Shown piece after piece: positions 23,534 to 36,174 of a stretch of DNA of 64,000 bases. Under the pieces are notes generated by a model. That model was not told where the DNA came from. It did not search any database and saw only the letters and a list, made by a program, of their open reading frames with translations. The stretch comes from Dysidea avara. Lineage: Eukaryota; Porifera; Demospongiae; Dictyoceratida; Dysideidae. A program made the translations under genes and the position numbers. Numbering within the stretch: position 1 is the stretch's first letter; each line of letters opens with the position of its first letter. The DNA lies in assembly GCF_963678975.1 (NCBI RefSeq), contig NC_089281.1, positions 24,284,765-24,348,764 on the forward strand. The letters run 5' to 3'.

Positions 23534-24802
23534 CAGGGGCGGATCCAGTGTTTGACATAGGGGTGCACCATGACCTGGATATAAAGCAGGGGGTCTTGGG
23601 GGCACAGCCCCCAAAGCTTACACAGGTACAGTCATGAGTTCAGCCATTAGCCTAAATTAAATTGTCGTAAGAATGACATACAAAAATTGTCATAAGAATG
23701 ACATACAAAGGACCAAGTGAATTTAATTTGCAAAACAAATGCTAGCAAGCTACATAGCTTTAGTGTGCCAATGGGTTGGTGCTGCAAATGCAAGTTTTCA
23801 TAGGATTCTTAGTAGTGTTACATGCAGTGACTGTTCTATCAGAGTATTTCTGCTCTATTAGAGTATCTTAATCTTCTGTATACAATCTTCAATTTTGGGG
23901 ATGGGGCAGAAGGGGCACATTCCAGGGGCGGATCTAGGATTTATAAAAGGGGGGGGGGGCTAACTCAAGGTACTAATCTCTTGGGTAGAGGTGTGTGAAG
24001 TACACTTCCCAGCATGCTTTGCATGCTGGAACTAGGGGGGTCTGGGGGCATGCCCCCCCAGGAAAATTTTGAAAAATAGATGCTAAAATACTGCAATTTG
24101 GAGACATTTCCACATAAAATTCATAATATTTTCTGCCCGTAGATATTTTATATACTGCCTTTAGATTATAGGTATGGCTCTCTGAAGCATTTTGCTAATG
24201 GAAAAGTTTGGGTAGATACAGACAACCAAATACATGATGCATCCCTCTCACAATTGCACAACACTGAATAGGTGCATGTTAGAATAATAATGTTGAAAGT
24301 GGAAAATTTTGAAATTTGAACAATACAAGATTGAATCTGAGAGCACTTTCAATGGAAATTGTGTACCTGAATTAAGTATTGCCATACATATTAACTACAC
24401 AAGTTGATGAATGAAGCCCTTTAAACAGACCAATGCACTTCATTGTATGTATAGGTGCAGGTAGATTTGGAAAAATTCCATAACAGAACCAACTACATGT
24501 TTCCAGTGAATGTTCTATTAGAGTAGTTAGCTGACTGCTCTATTAGAGTATCTCGATCTTGTACACCTCAAATGCTGATCCGGGTCCTTGTTGCATAAAC
24601 TTTAGCATAAATCCACTGATAATACCTTGGAAAGATGTTTATAAGGTGGTTTAGTATTTGTATTATTAGTGATCATATAATTATGCTAAGACAAACTTCC
24701 ATTATAATACTCAGCATATTGATCAAGTAAAGCCTAAATATGAAGGGGGGGGGGGCTTCAGCCCCCAAAGCCCCCCCCCCCCCCCCCCTGGATCCGCCCC
24801 TG
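23534..24802. mobile_element. Nested or adjacent hAT-like MITEs
   Basis: CAGGGGCGGATCCAG begins at 23534 and CAGGGGCGGATCTAG at 23923; one matching end, CTGGATCCGCCCCTG, lies at 24788-24802. Subterminal G/C-rich tracts (GGGGGCATGCCCCCC at 24045; G and C runs near 24747 and 24771) fit hAT-like MITEs. Each part contains a CTCTATTAGAG motif pair (23834/23853 and 24513/24538). The pairing of the ends is uncertain. Confidence 0.6.
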
Positions 24803-25537
24803 CATTCCCCCTCTGGATCTATCACTGTTATTGTGATATACAGTGTAATATACACCAAATGCATCTGCAATGTGATGTTTTCAGACAAGAGTCCTGCAAC
24901 TGCCAAGCTCTTATGTGAGAGGAGGGAGGGAGATCTTTATAAACTGTGTCATCTATATAATGAATTTCAAATTGTAAACCTCTGGAATATGTGCCTAAGT
25001 ACCATGCCACTTTACAAAAGCTGTAGGGTTTCAACGTGTCATGCTCAACAGTAAATACCCGGTGCACATTTCAGCCGACACCTTACCTGTGGCCTCACTT
25101 GCATATAATTATACTTAGTCCAATATAATAACTCCAACTATGGTTTCATTTTTACTTGACTATAGAAGGAGATAATTAATGTTGTTTGCTGCTATTCATC
25201 ACCAGGTTTCTATAACCGACTCTTACTTGGTGAGAATTTACTGAGAAACTAATGCTCACATAGAGCTAAGCTAGCACAGCCAGCACAGTTGATTTTTGCA
25301 GGGAAGCATTAAATACCTGTCCAAGCACATCATCATGAGTTAACTATTAATCAAAGTAATGCCTGTGATGATTGATGGTCTGAAGAAATGTTGATTGCAA
25401 CTCTATTGTTTGGTGATAACTGATAATTGGTATTGAATATATGGAATAAGAAAAAGGGAAATGTACTGACAATATATTATCTATATACTATATAGAGGTG
25501 AGACATTTGCTGGCTGCATTCCAGTTACATTACAGGT
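24803..25537. other. Intergenic; weak exon-like frame on minus strand
   Basis: A minus-strand frame at 24828-25067 (HRVFTVEHDTLKPYSFCKVA) begins near a possible donor-like CACAGGTAAGG upstream, but no family is recognised and no splice partner is clear. The rest is AT-rich sequence up to the duplication edge. Confidence 0.3.
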
Positions 25538-25864
25538 ATTGTTGTTGCTGTCGCAGGGATGGGTAAAATTTTTTTCTGGAATTTGATGCTTAATTGCATG
25601 ACTCGTATCCATTGTGTCACCAAAATTATAATTTTTTTATAACATGTGTTCACATATAGCTATCATGGTTCTTTTTGAGTGTGACAAGTGCATGCCAACA
25701 CATACCAATACAATATGTTCTTTGCCAATGGGTGTTGTTCAATAGTCTTGCAAGAAAATAAACATTATCTATTATATATCACCAAACTGTGCAGATACAA
25801 GAAGGTACAGTATGTGCATTAGTTTCATACATATAGTAAACTACATTCAATAAACCTAAAATTG

Positions 25865-25877
25865 TGTGCGTGTGTGA

Positions 25878-25917
<40 letters not shown>
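25865..25917. repeat. (GT)n microsatellite, short allele
   Basis: A GT run with a few interruptions (GCGTGTGTGAGTATG) of about 50 bp. The paralogous position in unit 2 (51486-51640) has about 155 bp of nearly pure GT, so the tract expanded or contracted after duplication. Confidence 0.95.
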
Positions 25918-26006
25918 ATACAATTTTTTATGTGTGACAGACTGTGCATGTAGTTATATGTATGGGTGTGTCTAGTATTGCAAATACTAGCTCAATCAAA
26001 AATCTA

Positions 26007-29000
26007 TTACAACATTTCACTGATTCCTATTATATTCTCTAAATCTGTATTCGATGATGATGAAATTTTCCAAAATGCTTTTGCAATATACAGAGCATCT
26101 TGCACTTCAAGATCATTTCCTTTTAGCATAAGCTCTTGTAGTCTAGTGTTTTGAGATACAACATGTGTGATGTCATCAGTTGCCTTTGATGTACAGTGGT
26201 TGTTCCGTAGACTTAACCTAACCAAGGTTGTGGTGTTCTTCAAACCTTGTAGAACTTTTCTGGTACCTTCTAATTGTAGAAAATTTCCGTCCAGGTTCAA
26301 CTCTTGCAGTTGAGTGTTACGAGACAAAACAGCTGCTATACTGCCTGCTGATTCACTAGTAATATTACTGTTTATTATAATGAGTTTTTGTAATGTTGAA
26401 GAATGGTGCAGTGAATTTGATAATTTCATGCAATTAACTGGTGAAAGGCTGCCCATTTGTAGCTCAAGTTCTTGCATTTGAGTATTATGTGATAGAATAT
26501 CTGCTATATCATCTACTGCTTCATTACTGATGTTATTGTTTCCCATATATAATTTATTTAACACCGAAGTACTTCTTAAGGCTTTCGCAAATTTAGCAAC
26601 ACTGTTAGCTTGGAAATAGTTTCCTTTCACATCAATGTCATTTAATTGTCCGTTATTTAATAAAACCGTTGCTATGTCATCTGCTGCTTCATCAGTAATT
26701 CCATTGTTACTGAGATTCAACTTGTTTATTGTTGAAATATTTTGCAATGCCTTGCAAACTGTTTCACAACCTGTACTTTGAAGATCGTTTCCACCCAAAT
26801 CAAGTTCTTGCAATTTGCTGTACCAAAGAACACTTGCTATGAGTTTTGCTGCTATTAAGTTAATGCTACTGCAAGCCATTTTTAATATTTTCAAATTTAA
26901 GAAAACTTTCATTGCTTTTGCAATTTTTGTTGCACCTGTTGTTGTAAGTTTATTATTGCTAATGTCAAGTTCCTGTATTTGAGTATTTCTAGACAAAACC
27001 ATTGCTAAGACATCTGCTTCTAAATCAGTAATGTAATTGTCACTCAGAAAAAGCTTGTTTAATGCTGAAATGTTTAGTAGTGCTCTGAAGATTGCTGCAC
27101 AATCAAATGCTTGAAGATGATTTCCACTCAGGTCAAGCTGTTGCAGCTGGTAATTATTTCCAATTATATCTCCCATTAATCTTGCTGCTACACTGTTAAC
27201 CTTGCTATTAGCCATTTTTAGTACTTTTAAATTCACATGTTTAGTAGTTAAACTGGTTATGATCTGTGCAGTGCTAGGTATATTCATCTTGTTGTTGCTG
27301 AGATCCAGTTCTTCAATTTGGGTGTTTTGAGACAGTACAGTAGCCATATCATGCGCTGCTTCATCATTAATAGTGTTTCTGCTGAAATAAAGCTTGGTTA
27401 GTGAGGTAATCTTTTTCAATGCCCTACAGATTATTGCAGAACCACTAGCTTTGAGCTTATTGTTATTTAAGAATACCTCTCTTATATTCCTGCTGCAAGA
27501 CAGAATAGCTGCTACACCACTTGCAGTTGCATCACTAATACAATAGTTATCGATCCCAAATCTTGTTAAAGTTGTAACATTATTACACATGGCATCTACT
27601 ATACTATGTGAAGTGTGGTACACATGAAATTCTTTCCCAACAAAATGAATCGTCTTTAAGTGTCCATTGTGAATGACAAACAATTCAGTTTGGTTTACAG
27701 AGTTTAATCGTTGCACTATCTGCACAAGGCAGTGAACCACACTATAAGCATTTTGTTTTGTAGCATGTAATAGCAAATGTAACTGATAGTGTGTCAAGTT
27801 GAAGCCACAGATGTTGTTGTCTGTTAACATCAAAAAGTTCATACTTGCAAGATGAAGAATGTATTTATTTGCTATTAAATCATAAATTGTATCAGCTCCA
27901 TCAGAGACATTGGTATCACAAATTGTTACTTCTACATTGGAGCTTCTGTATTTTTTAAAAAGTACAATTAAAAATGATTTGCACAGGGTACTTCTAGTCA
28001 CACATACTTTCAATAAATTGGTTCTTTTCAGCCAAAACTTCACCTTCTTCTGCTCTACAGATGGAATATGACAACTGACTATGTACACATCTCTAACATG
28101 GCTGCTGAGTATTGGCATTTCATTCCAGTTTACATTGTACATGAAGCAGCTTGCATAACTATAGCTAATAACTGAAAGAGAAATTTTATCTGGCCTATTA
28201 GTTAAGCACAAAGCCTTTTGAAGTCCTTTAATGAAGTTGATATAGAAAGTTTTGTCAATTCCATCAAGAAAACACTTTTGAACCTTCCAAATTAAAATGA
28301 TGCTTACAAGCGTAGGTATCACTGCAATCGTTAACCGATTAGATGATATGTTTAATGTCTTCACTGTTGAATATGCACCATGAATAGTGAGATAGTGATG
28401 GGCAATTTTGCATTCAGCGTCGGTAATATTACATCCTTCAAAATCTAATTCAGTCCAACTATTAGGAATGACTGTCAACTGACCCATTAACTGATAAAAT
28501 ACATCAGCAGCAACTTGACAGTTTGGTAACTTCCATGCAGTTATTGATGGTTCCAACTGGAATGCTAGTGCAATCTGCTTAGCAGTAGGATTGTGTCCAA
28601 TCAACATACCATTTGTAACCACCAGTGCTGAAACGTTGTCAGAATAGTTTGTTATAAACCTCACCAAGTCACTTGTACTAATGTTAATAATGCCGTGTAT
28701 GAACAATTCTTGTATTAAAGCTCCAGTGACAGACAAGACTGTGGTATATTCACTCAAGCAGCTGTTGACAATATAAAGTGAAACACAATGGGCAAATATA
28801 TTTTCTGTTTTAAACTGAGAAACATGTAAGTTACAGTCACACAAAAACATCATCAATTTTTGATTAGGTGTAATCACTGTAGCAATATCTTCCACTGTAG
28901 TTTTAGTGGCAAATAAGGTATTACCTTCAACTAATGTAATTTGTAAGTGACAGCTGCAAGTTCTATTGTACACAATGTGCTCAAATAAGTTGTCCAAAGC

Positions 29001-31792
29001 AAATTTACCAATGTTGCTGCAGATGTGCATATTTTCCTTCCATGAGCACATTCTTAAGTGATTAAAACTCCTAACACATGCACCAAGATTCAGTAATTCC
29101 AAGGGTGATATTTCATTACTCAGTGAACGTGTGATGACAACTCCTTGGATCTTGTCCCTGCTAAAGACAAGCCTTACATCAGAAGTGCTCTCACTTGGTA
29201 AAGAAAAATCCACCAAGCCATAAGCAATTACATCAGATAGAAAGGGATCATGAATAAACAGATTGATAGGCTTATGCTGACTGGATAACACACTTACAAG
29301 TGCTGAAATAAAACTGCCAGAAGTGCGATTGCCAACTATATGAAGTTTATTGATTTTTTGTTTGATCAATGCAGCATACCATTCTTGAACTTCGGTGGCA
29401 TTTGGGTCCCATCTACATTGTATGAGATACACACTTTTCATCTCTGCTAAACTCGACAGAAGATTAAGCACCCTTTTCTCCTCCAAGTTATTAATGTAAA
29501 GAAATGATCCAACAACAAGCAGGTTTATGACATTTTGATTCTTACATTCTATAAAATTCTTTTCAACCGAAGCAAACAACTTGTTGTGGGTAGTATGACT
29601 AAGAATAGCATCGTCAGTAATGATCACTTCTGATGTATGCCAAGATTTGAATAAATCAAACAATTTAAGCAAACTGGAAAATGTCAATTGGTTGTAAGAA
29701 AAGTCAACCATTTTAACACTAATGATATCACGATTATCTTTATCCAAGAACCTCTTACATAGAAAATCACAGCCTGTGATTCCAATACTACACTTTGACA
29801 GGTTAAGTGTCTTCCACTGTTTAGTAATAGACCTACAAAGAAAATATGCAAGAGTGTTAACATCGCTGGGAAGCAATGTTTGATTACTAAGATCAACTGC
29901 TTGATCTTGGAGAAACCTTCCAACCAATGTTGCAGCGTCTTTGTTTTTAGTTTCCTCAAGACAATGAAATAAATGCAGACATTTGATTTTGTTATTTAGC
30001 AGTTTACTAGAAATGCTAAAAGTTGAAGATATTTTAGTAAGCAATTGTATTGTGCTACCAGATAGAAAATGTTTTAATGCAAAGGAAGCAGCACCAGTTA
30101 TGCCTACATATATAGTCCAAGTGTTGTAGTAGTGTTGGTCCCAAAAGGTCTTTTTAAGCAAAGCAATTTGTTTTTTATGTGGTAGTGTAGAGATGTGATA
30201 TGCTGCCATGTATTCTTGAATTGACAAATGAAGAAATTGAAATATTACCTCTTCACGATTGGCTTGGATATCAAAGTACTGAGTAGCTTTAAGCAACCCA
30301 AGACCACTCCAGTTGACTGATTCTTTAGTCAGATTAGGACAGAATGATCTAATTTCAGCTAAAGTAAATACTATTGTATCAGTTTGCAAGGCATCAAAAG
30401 CAAGTTGTGCTAGTTCTTTGAACACTTCACAATGTGGAAATGGCAAATCAGAGATGCAGCAGATGTCTGCAACATTTTTTTCATTTGCTTTTCGAAGGAA
30501 ATGTCGAATTGTTATTTCAATGAATGCTTTGTACATTTCTGTTTGGGTTTTTGGTAATGTTGTTGTACCACCTTCTGTAAGACAAAGTAATATGGTCATG
30601 TTCAAAGGAGTATAACAAAGTGCATTGATTGTAGGATTAGACTGCAAAAATTGTTGAAGAGTGTCAACTTGATCATCCTTACCTTGCAAAGCTTTTTTGA
30701 TATAATCAAGTCTGTCTTCTTCAGCAAAGCCAACTATTTCTACTCTACAGTCTACATGGTTATGAAGATGTGATGAAGCTGTAGGCCGAGACATAATCAC
30801 TAAGCAACATTTTGGAAATACCCTGCGATAGATTATATCTGCAATGAAAGATTTTCTTCTGTCCTCATCAGACATTTCATCGTATCCGTCAAGAACAATT
30901 ACAAGATTTTTGCCCTCTGTTTGAAGGAGATACTTTGTAAGACAGCCAACCATTTCATTACTTTTCACAATGTACTGTAAAAATCCTTCAGTAGATGTTA
31001 AATTATTCATATTGCATTCACGCAGAAATATTAAGAAGAAAAGCTTTTTAGTGGTCAGCAATTGATTTTTAGCCCACTGAAATGCAATTTCCTTTGCCAG
31101 AACAGTTTTACCTATTCCAGGTGCACCTTCTATAAGAATCATATTAGGCACTATGGTAGATCCATCTGTGGTTGTGATAGATGCAAAGATATCAGATATA
31201 TTTTTAGTTGCTTTGGAATGTTTTCCATCATTCTCAACTGTTTGTGATACCAAATCAAGCTGAAAATTTCTCACTTGTTGCGTGTCAGAAATTACTGCAG
31301 CATTAGTGGGTGATTTACCACTGTTGTGAATGAGTGCTAGTGTTGTATAGTGTTTGGGTTGATAAGGAGGCCAGTCGTCCTCGGTAGAGGAAAACCTATT
31401 GCTGATATATTGCTTACGAAGATGATTGATTGAAGCATTAGCAATTGTCAACATGTTTACAGTAGTACCTGTAGGTAAAAACATTACATACTAAATAATG
31501 GTGCAGCAAAAAAGCGTCTGTGTTTGCATGTGCAATTCATACCTGCCATTTCTTCAGGTAGTTTGTCAATAGCCCTAATAAGGACCTCCCATGTTGTATC
31601 ATTATATGTGTTCTGTTCTAGCCAGTCACTCAACATCTTACTACAACACTCCTCACAGTTGTTAGGATGATCATGTTCTATGATGTTCATCTGATGTTCC
31701 TCAATATTGAGTTGTCTACCTAACTGTCTCCACTGTGGGGCCCATCTCACCACCACATGATTCTCAATATCTTTCATGTTTGCCCTCTCCAT
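26007..31792 (-). CDS. NLR-type receptor A: Death-NACHT-LRR
   Basis: Exon 31792-31543 joins exon 31468-26007 across a 74-bp intron (CAG|GTATGA to CCTACAG|GT) to give 1903 residues. Residues about 7-80 form a Death domain (IENHVVVRWAPQWRQLG, TWEVLIRAIDKLP). The NACHT NTPase has Walker A GAPGIGKT (about 198-205), Walker B LVIVLDGYDEM (about 273-283), sensor MSRP (about 309-312) and the winged-helix motif FLHLSIQEYMAAYH (about 495-508). From about residue 600 there is a long region ending in ribonuclease-inhibitor-type leucine-rich repeats (QELDLSNNKM, KLNLSNNGITDEAADDIA). Family knowledge: cytosolic receptors that oligomerise with ATP and signal through Death-fold contacts; the ligand is unknown. 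The start at ATG 31792 is the first in frame, but a further 5' exon at 36099-36174 is possible. Confidence 0.93.
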
Positions 31793-31828
31793 TTCTACAC
31801 AGTCGATAAAACTGGATGAAAATGTCAC

Positions 31829-34159
31829 TGATTTATATGTAAATGTTTATGGCATAATAGCAAGAGGTTAATATTACAAAGGTTGACTGACCGTTTTATT
31901 AAGCTATATATCATAATTAATTTTTGATGTTCATTGACATGCTAAAAGCAGTGTGTGGCTATATTTAAACTATCTGATATAAAAAAGGCTAAATTTATTA
32001 TTGTTACTATTAACACTTTACAGTGACCAGCACTAAATGGATACCTGAGACACTGCCCCTGGTAAAAAAAAAAGTTTGAAAATTATTATGGGAAATTTGT
32101 AGTGTATATTTGGATCATTACCTGTTTTCAATTTTAAGCTATTTAAATAGTACATATTCTACAGCTTCTGGAAGTTGCACTCTCAACCCCCCCCCAAGAA
32201 TTGACTTTGTGCTCCCAAGAGTTATATTTTATACATGCAGCCATACAATACAACTTTCATGCTGTGCCCCAGCTGCCATATGTTAGTTCTAGAATTAAAG
32301 ACGATGAAAATAATGTAAAAGATGCAGTTAATGAATTCACCTCACAAGCATGTATTGATATGGCACTTAAGCACGGTCAGTGAGGTAGGTTGCTACCCAC
32401 TCTTCACTTGATGTTTGTCAGTATCACAGCAGATTAAATACTGATTGTTTCAAAATTTTCACTGGTGACTGAGATAAAGTTTAAAATGTGGTCTATGTGA
32501 AAGGTGGGTCTCTGACTGTGAAAACTTGAAGCCTACATTTTAAAGTGTAAGATCCTAGGACCCCCAGCATGTTCTGAATTATACAAACACACGTAAGCAC
32601 AAATTGTAAACACTGTGAATACTTTCACTGCAGCTAGCTTGCTGTACATACTCATACTGGCTGTTAATAAACTTATAGCCTGTAAGGTAGAGGCACTTTT
32701 GATTGTAATCTTTACAGAACTGAATTTCATAACATTGTAATTGTATATTCATAACTCTTTGCACAGAATACCAGTATATGCTATATCACTAGTAACAAGC
32801 ATAAACCTAGGCTTGCTATAACAGCACTAAAACAAAAGTACTCTAGGCTGACAACAAAAACTGCAATTAATGGATACAATGTGCTTCACTGATTATGCCT
32901 TTTTAAGAATCACATTATAGGGTAATCATCTTAATTCTGCCAAATGAACTATGTAACCAAATAAAGTCACAACTTACCTATAACCTATATAAATAAGTGA
33001 ATAAAAGCCATACAATTAATGCATGAAAGCTGGTATAACAACAGGGAGGCCAGTGTTGATATCATTCCACTAACTCAATTAATGTGCTCACGATTCATGG
33101 AGACATTCAGAGCTAGGTTAGTCACATACATAATAGAAAATGTCATTCTCATTTTAGACAATGTAATGCTTACCAAATCTTGCATCCACTACCCACTGTG
33201 TACATTTTCAAGCACTACAGATGTTAGCAAAATTAACACTTGAGACTTTAAGGTGTGTTTAATTGCCAACAAAATACTTCTATATAATATTATGTTCTGC
33301 TGAGCACTAAGAGGGACAAGGAGCAGTATCTTCGTACATCAATAACTTATTTATAATTATGTACTACAGTGGAACCTCTCTTGTCTGGGCTGTCTGGTAC
33401 ATACTACTGTCCGTATCTCAGAAATGTCCGTAACTAAGAATAACATGCTAACGTGCTAAAGTGACTAACTAAAAGCTATCAGTTAATGCTATGTAATTAG
33501 TTGGCAGAGGTGGAAGTCACTACAGGGCATTCATGGTCACTTACCTGGGCTGTAAAAATGCTAGCAACCAAGTGGTAGTTATTATTATTATTATCATTAT
33601 TAAAGATAAACAAGCCACCAAATAGGTAAACAGCAACCTTTAGGCTCCACTTCTTGTGCTTTCATCTAAACTTTGTAATATATGCAATAGTCATTTGCAT
33701 TGGCTTTGTATGATGCCTTTGACACCTTGCCTGTGAGGGTGTAAAAGATGTTTGGAAATACATCATGTTTTAGTGTACAAGTACTACGTTACCCCTAACA
33801 CTGCATACTTAATTTGCAGGTGAACTCAATGTCACAGTTAGGGTCATAGTAGGTGGGTCCATATCTAACTTTGTAGTGGGTATAAAAAGAGATCATGCAA
33901 GGAACCCATCATAGATGATTCCTTTGATAGTTGATCTCAGCTCTACACATATCCTGAGACATTATTGATATAGCTACGATGGAACCTCCCTTATCCGCAC
34001 CTCTATTATTCGGACAGCCCAAATTAGTCAGGTGGCTTGTAGTTTATTGACCACAATGAAGTTTGGTTCACAAGACTAGAGTCTACGTACATATGGCAAG
34101 ACTGTGACAAACTTTACTTACCAATCAGCTTTTGTGTACTATATTATTATTATTATTAT
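31829..34159. other. 5' flank or first intron of NLR A
   Basis: Non-coding sequence collinear with unit 2 (57550-59880). It contains a SINE 3'-end fragment near 32010-32040 (AACACTTTACAGTGACCAGC), a C-run near 32189, and pogo/Tigger-like ends near 33368 (CAGTGGAACCTCTCTTGTC) and 33980 (GATGGAACCTCCCTTATCC). No independent gene is recognised. Confidence 0.55.
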
Positions 34160-34458
34160 TGTTGTTATTATTATTACTATTAAATATACACACAGCAATG
34201 CTGGAATTACAACTAGATGTAAAAAATAAGTTATATCCCACACTTTAGCCAAAAGGTTAGGATTTTAATGTTCTGTCACAAACCGACGTAAAATATGACA
34301 GGAACTCAGTAAGACACTCTTCTGCATCTTCGGGATGAGGTTAGCATGATAAATCTGTAATGTTTGTAGTTGATCTTTTAAACCTTCAGGAATAGAGCCA
34401 AGGGAACCAATGATAACAGGAGCCACAGATGCTCTTACAGACCACATTTTCTGAATAT
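34160..34458 (-). mobile_element. 5'-truncated LINE 3' end, only in unit 1
   Basis: On the minus strand the frame at 34447-34265 reads VAPVIIGSLGSIPEGL ... LQTLQIYHANLIPKMQKSVL ... CHILRRF and then stops. This is the conserved C-terminal motif (vvPvviGalG ... lqk..llgtarilRr) of LINE ORF2 proteins. A short 3' UTR and a (TAA)n tail follow. Unit 2 lacks it: there the flanks meet through one ATT-repeat run at 59867-59885. It either inserted into the SINE tail of unit 1 or was deleted from unit 2 between TAA tracts. Confidence 0.75.
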
Positions 34459-34479
34459 TATTGTTGTTATTATTGTTAT

Positions 34480-34745
34480 TATTATTATTAACACTTTACA
34501 GTGACCAGCACTGAAGGTCTGACAGCAACATGTGCTGCAGCCTTAAGATTACCTAACCTAATTTCAAGGACTTAGACTTAATGACTTGACTTGGTGACTT
34601 GACTTAATGACTGAAAAGGTATAACAGAAAAGGGGCCAAAGTAAGGAAAACAATCCCTCCAATCCCAGGAGGTCACCCAATGTCTAGTCAGGGCCACACT
34701 CAGTCTTCCTCCAGGAGGGATGGGTCTTCTTCCTTAAACCTAAAG
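34480..34745 (-). mobile_element. 5S-rRNA-derived SINE
   Basis: On the minus strand GGAAGACTGAGTGTGGCCCT is followed by GACTAGACATTGGGTGACCT and CCTGGGATT. The core TGGGTGACCTCCTGGGA matches the 3' internal promoter region of 5S rRNA, and the preceding GGAAG..TGAG..GGCC..TAG spacing also fits. The 3' end is CTTCAGTGCTGGTCACTGTA AAG with a TAATAATAAT tail. A second truncated 3' end lies at about 34750-34835. The same pair is in unit 2 at about 59880-60230. Confidence 0.7.
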
Positions 34746-34835
34746 TATATATTATTAACACTTTACAGTGACAAGCACTGCAGGTCTGTTACCTAACCTA
34801 ATTTCAAGGACTGAGACTTAATGACTAAGTCCTTG

Positions 34836-36098
34836 AAATTAAAAGTGGCTGCGTGGTAAATTGACAAACTCTGAATTGTCCTGCCAAGTTGCTTGGTATA
34901 ATAATGATTTCATGCATGATCTAGACACTATATCAGCAGTCTAGCTATAATAGCTAGCTACATCATTTTGTTCTGTTGGTGAGCCCATTTAGATACATAA
35001 TGCTTTGCCAAATTTATCAATCTGAAATTTCATACAGTGTATAAAAAACATCAATTATTTCACTTTCAGTAATTTGTAATCCCTATAGTACGGTATACAG
35101 TGTTTGTAAGAGTTAAGCACATTTATGACAATGTGATCAAACACTCTCACTTCTTATTGCCACGCATGCACCATAAGAAACTCAACAATAAAACAATCAT
35201 CCTTCCTCAATAGCATATAGTAGCTATTAGCTGCTGGGTTGATTACAAATAATTAATTCTGTGGCTAAAGTAGGACCGTCTGTGTTGCATATATATATAT
35301 ATATATATACATCAGTTTTCTTTCTTGGATCTGCTATACAAAGTACCAGTAGAGGTGCACCCACATAAAGATCACGGCAGTATCGGTATTGGAATTGGTA
35401 CCAATAACACAATATCAGCATCGGAAGAAAGTTGACTTATTTGCAGATATTTCACTTAATGAACTTAAGTAATATAATTGCTCAGACTTTTATATATGCT
35501 TGATCTTGCAACACTGTGGGTAGAGCATAAAGCTGAAGGTGCTTATTGTTTTACAACGGCAAAGGGTTTGATTCCCAACAAGTAATATAAGCTGTTATTT
35601 TTTTCTTTGCTCAAATTTTTTCATCGTACTGTTTTCACAAGTCTTTTTTTTCTTTCTTTCTACAAAAAGTTTTGGCAACCATCTTTTTTTTGTTCGGCAT
35701 AATGTTTTTACATTTATTGTAGTGTCCCTTTTATGTTCAGATGCAACCCAGCGCTAAATAATATTGGTATCCGTCAGTATCGAAATTGGTAATCTTGAAA
35801 CTTATACCAGTTATCAGTACAATGCATATGATTGGTAAATTTTACCTTTTTTATGATTGCTCAGTATAAATAATAAGTAAAATTAGTTTTATGTCTATAC
35901 ATATCAATCTCATGCATGCCCCACCCCCACCGCCATGCATGCATGGACCCTTATCTTGGGGATTTAGTTACTAGTTTTAGCTATGGGCAAATCCCCTATG
36001 CCGGCATGGAATCCCTAGCTTATTCTGCGCACAGTACTAGTCTGACTGCCATCTAAGTAAATATATCTTGAATCTGCAGCTACTTAACTGCAACTCAC
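34836..36098. other. Non-coding, (TA)n and dispersed repeats
   Basis: Contains an AT dinucleotide run near 35289-35310 and repeats with the TATCGGTATTGG theme at 35380 and 35763. Collinear with unit 2 (60236-61497). If the exon at 36099 belongs to the NLR, this is its first intron. Confidence 0.5.
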
Positions 36099-36174
36099 TT
36101 TTATGACTAGCGCGAAACTCAGCCAGTGCATCACGGGACTCTCCTTTGGAGTTTCCGCCGTCTGGTTCTGCCAT
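36099..36174 (-). CDS. Candidate 5' coding exon of NLR A
   Basis: ATG at 36174 opens 25 codons starting MAEPDGGNSKGESRDAL and ending FRASHK, then the donor AAAA|GTGAGTT. GC content is much higher than the flanks, as at many animal 5' exons. The exon ends in phase 1. An acceptor just before the Death-domain ATG (GTGTAG|AAATGG at about 31794) would join in frame and add 26 residues. In unit 2 (61573-61498) the same exon has one visible change, a silent Leu codon CTG to CTA. It could instead belong to an unrelated gene. Confidence 0.45.

Noticed and set aside
24740..25054. Pro-rich open frame
   Set aside because: Its N-terminal part is the C-run at the end of a hAT-like MITE.
29684..31247. Short frames on both strands within NLR A (29684-29959, 30313-30615, 31062-31247)
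   Set aside because: They overlap the long receptor frame and are repeated in copy B only because the DNA is duplicated.
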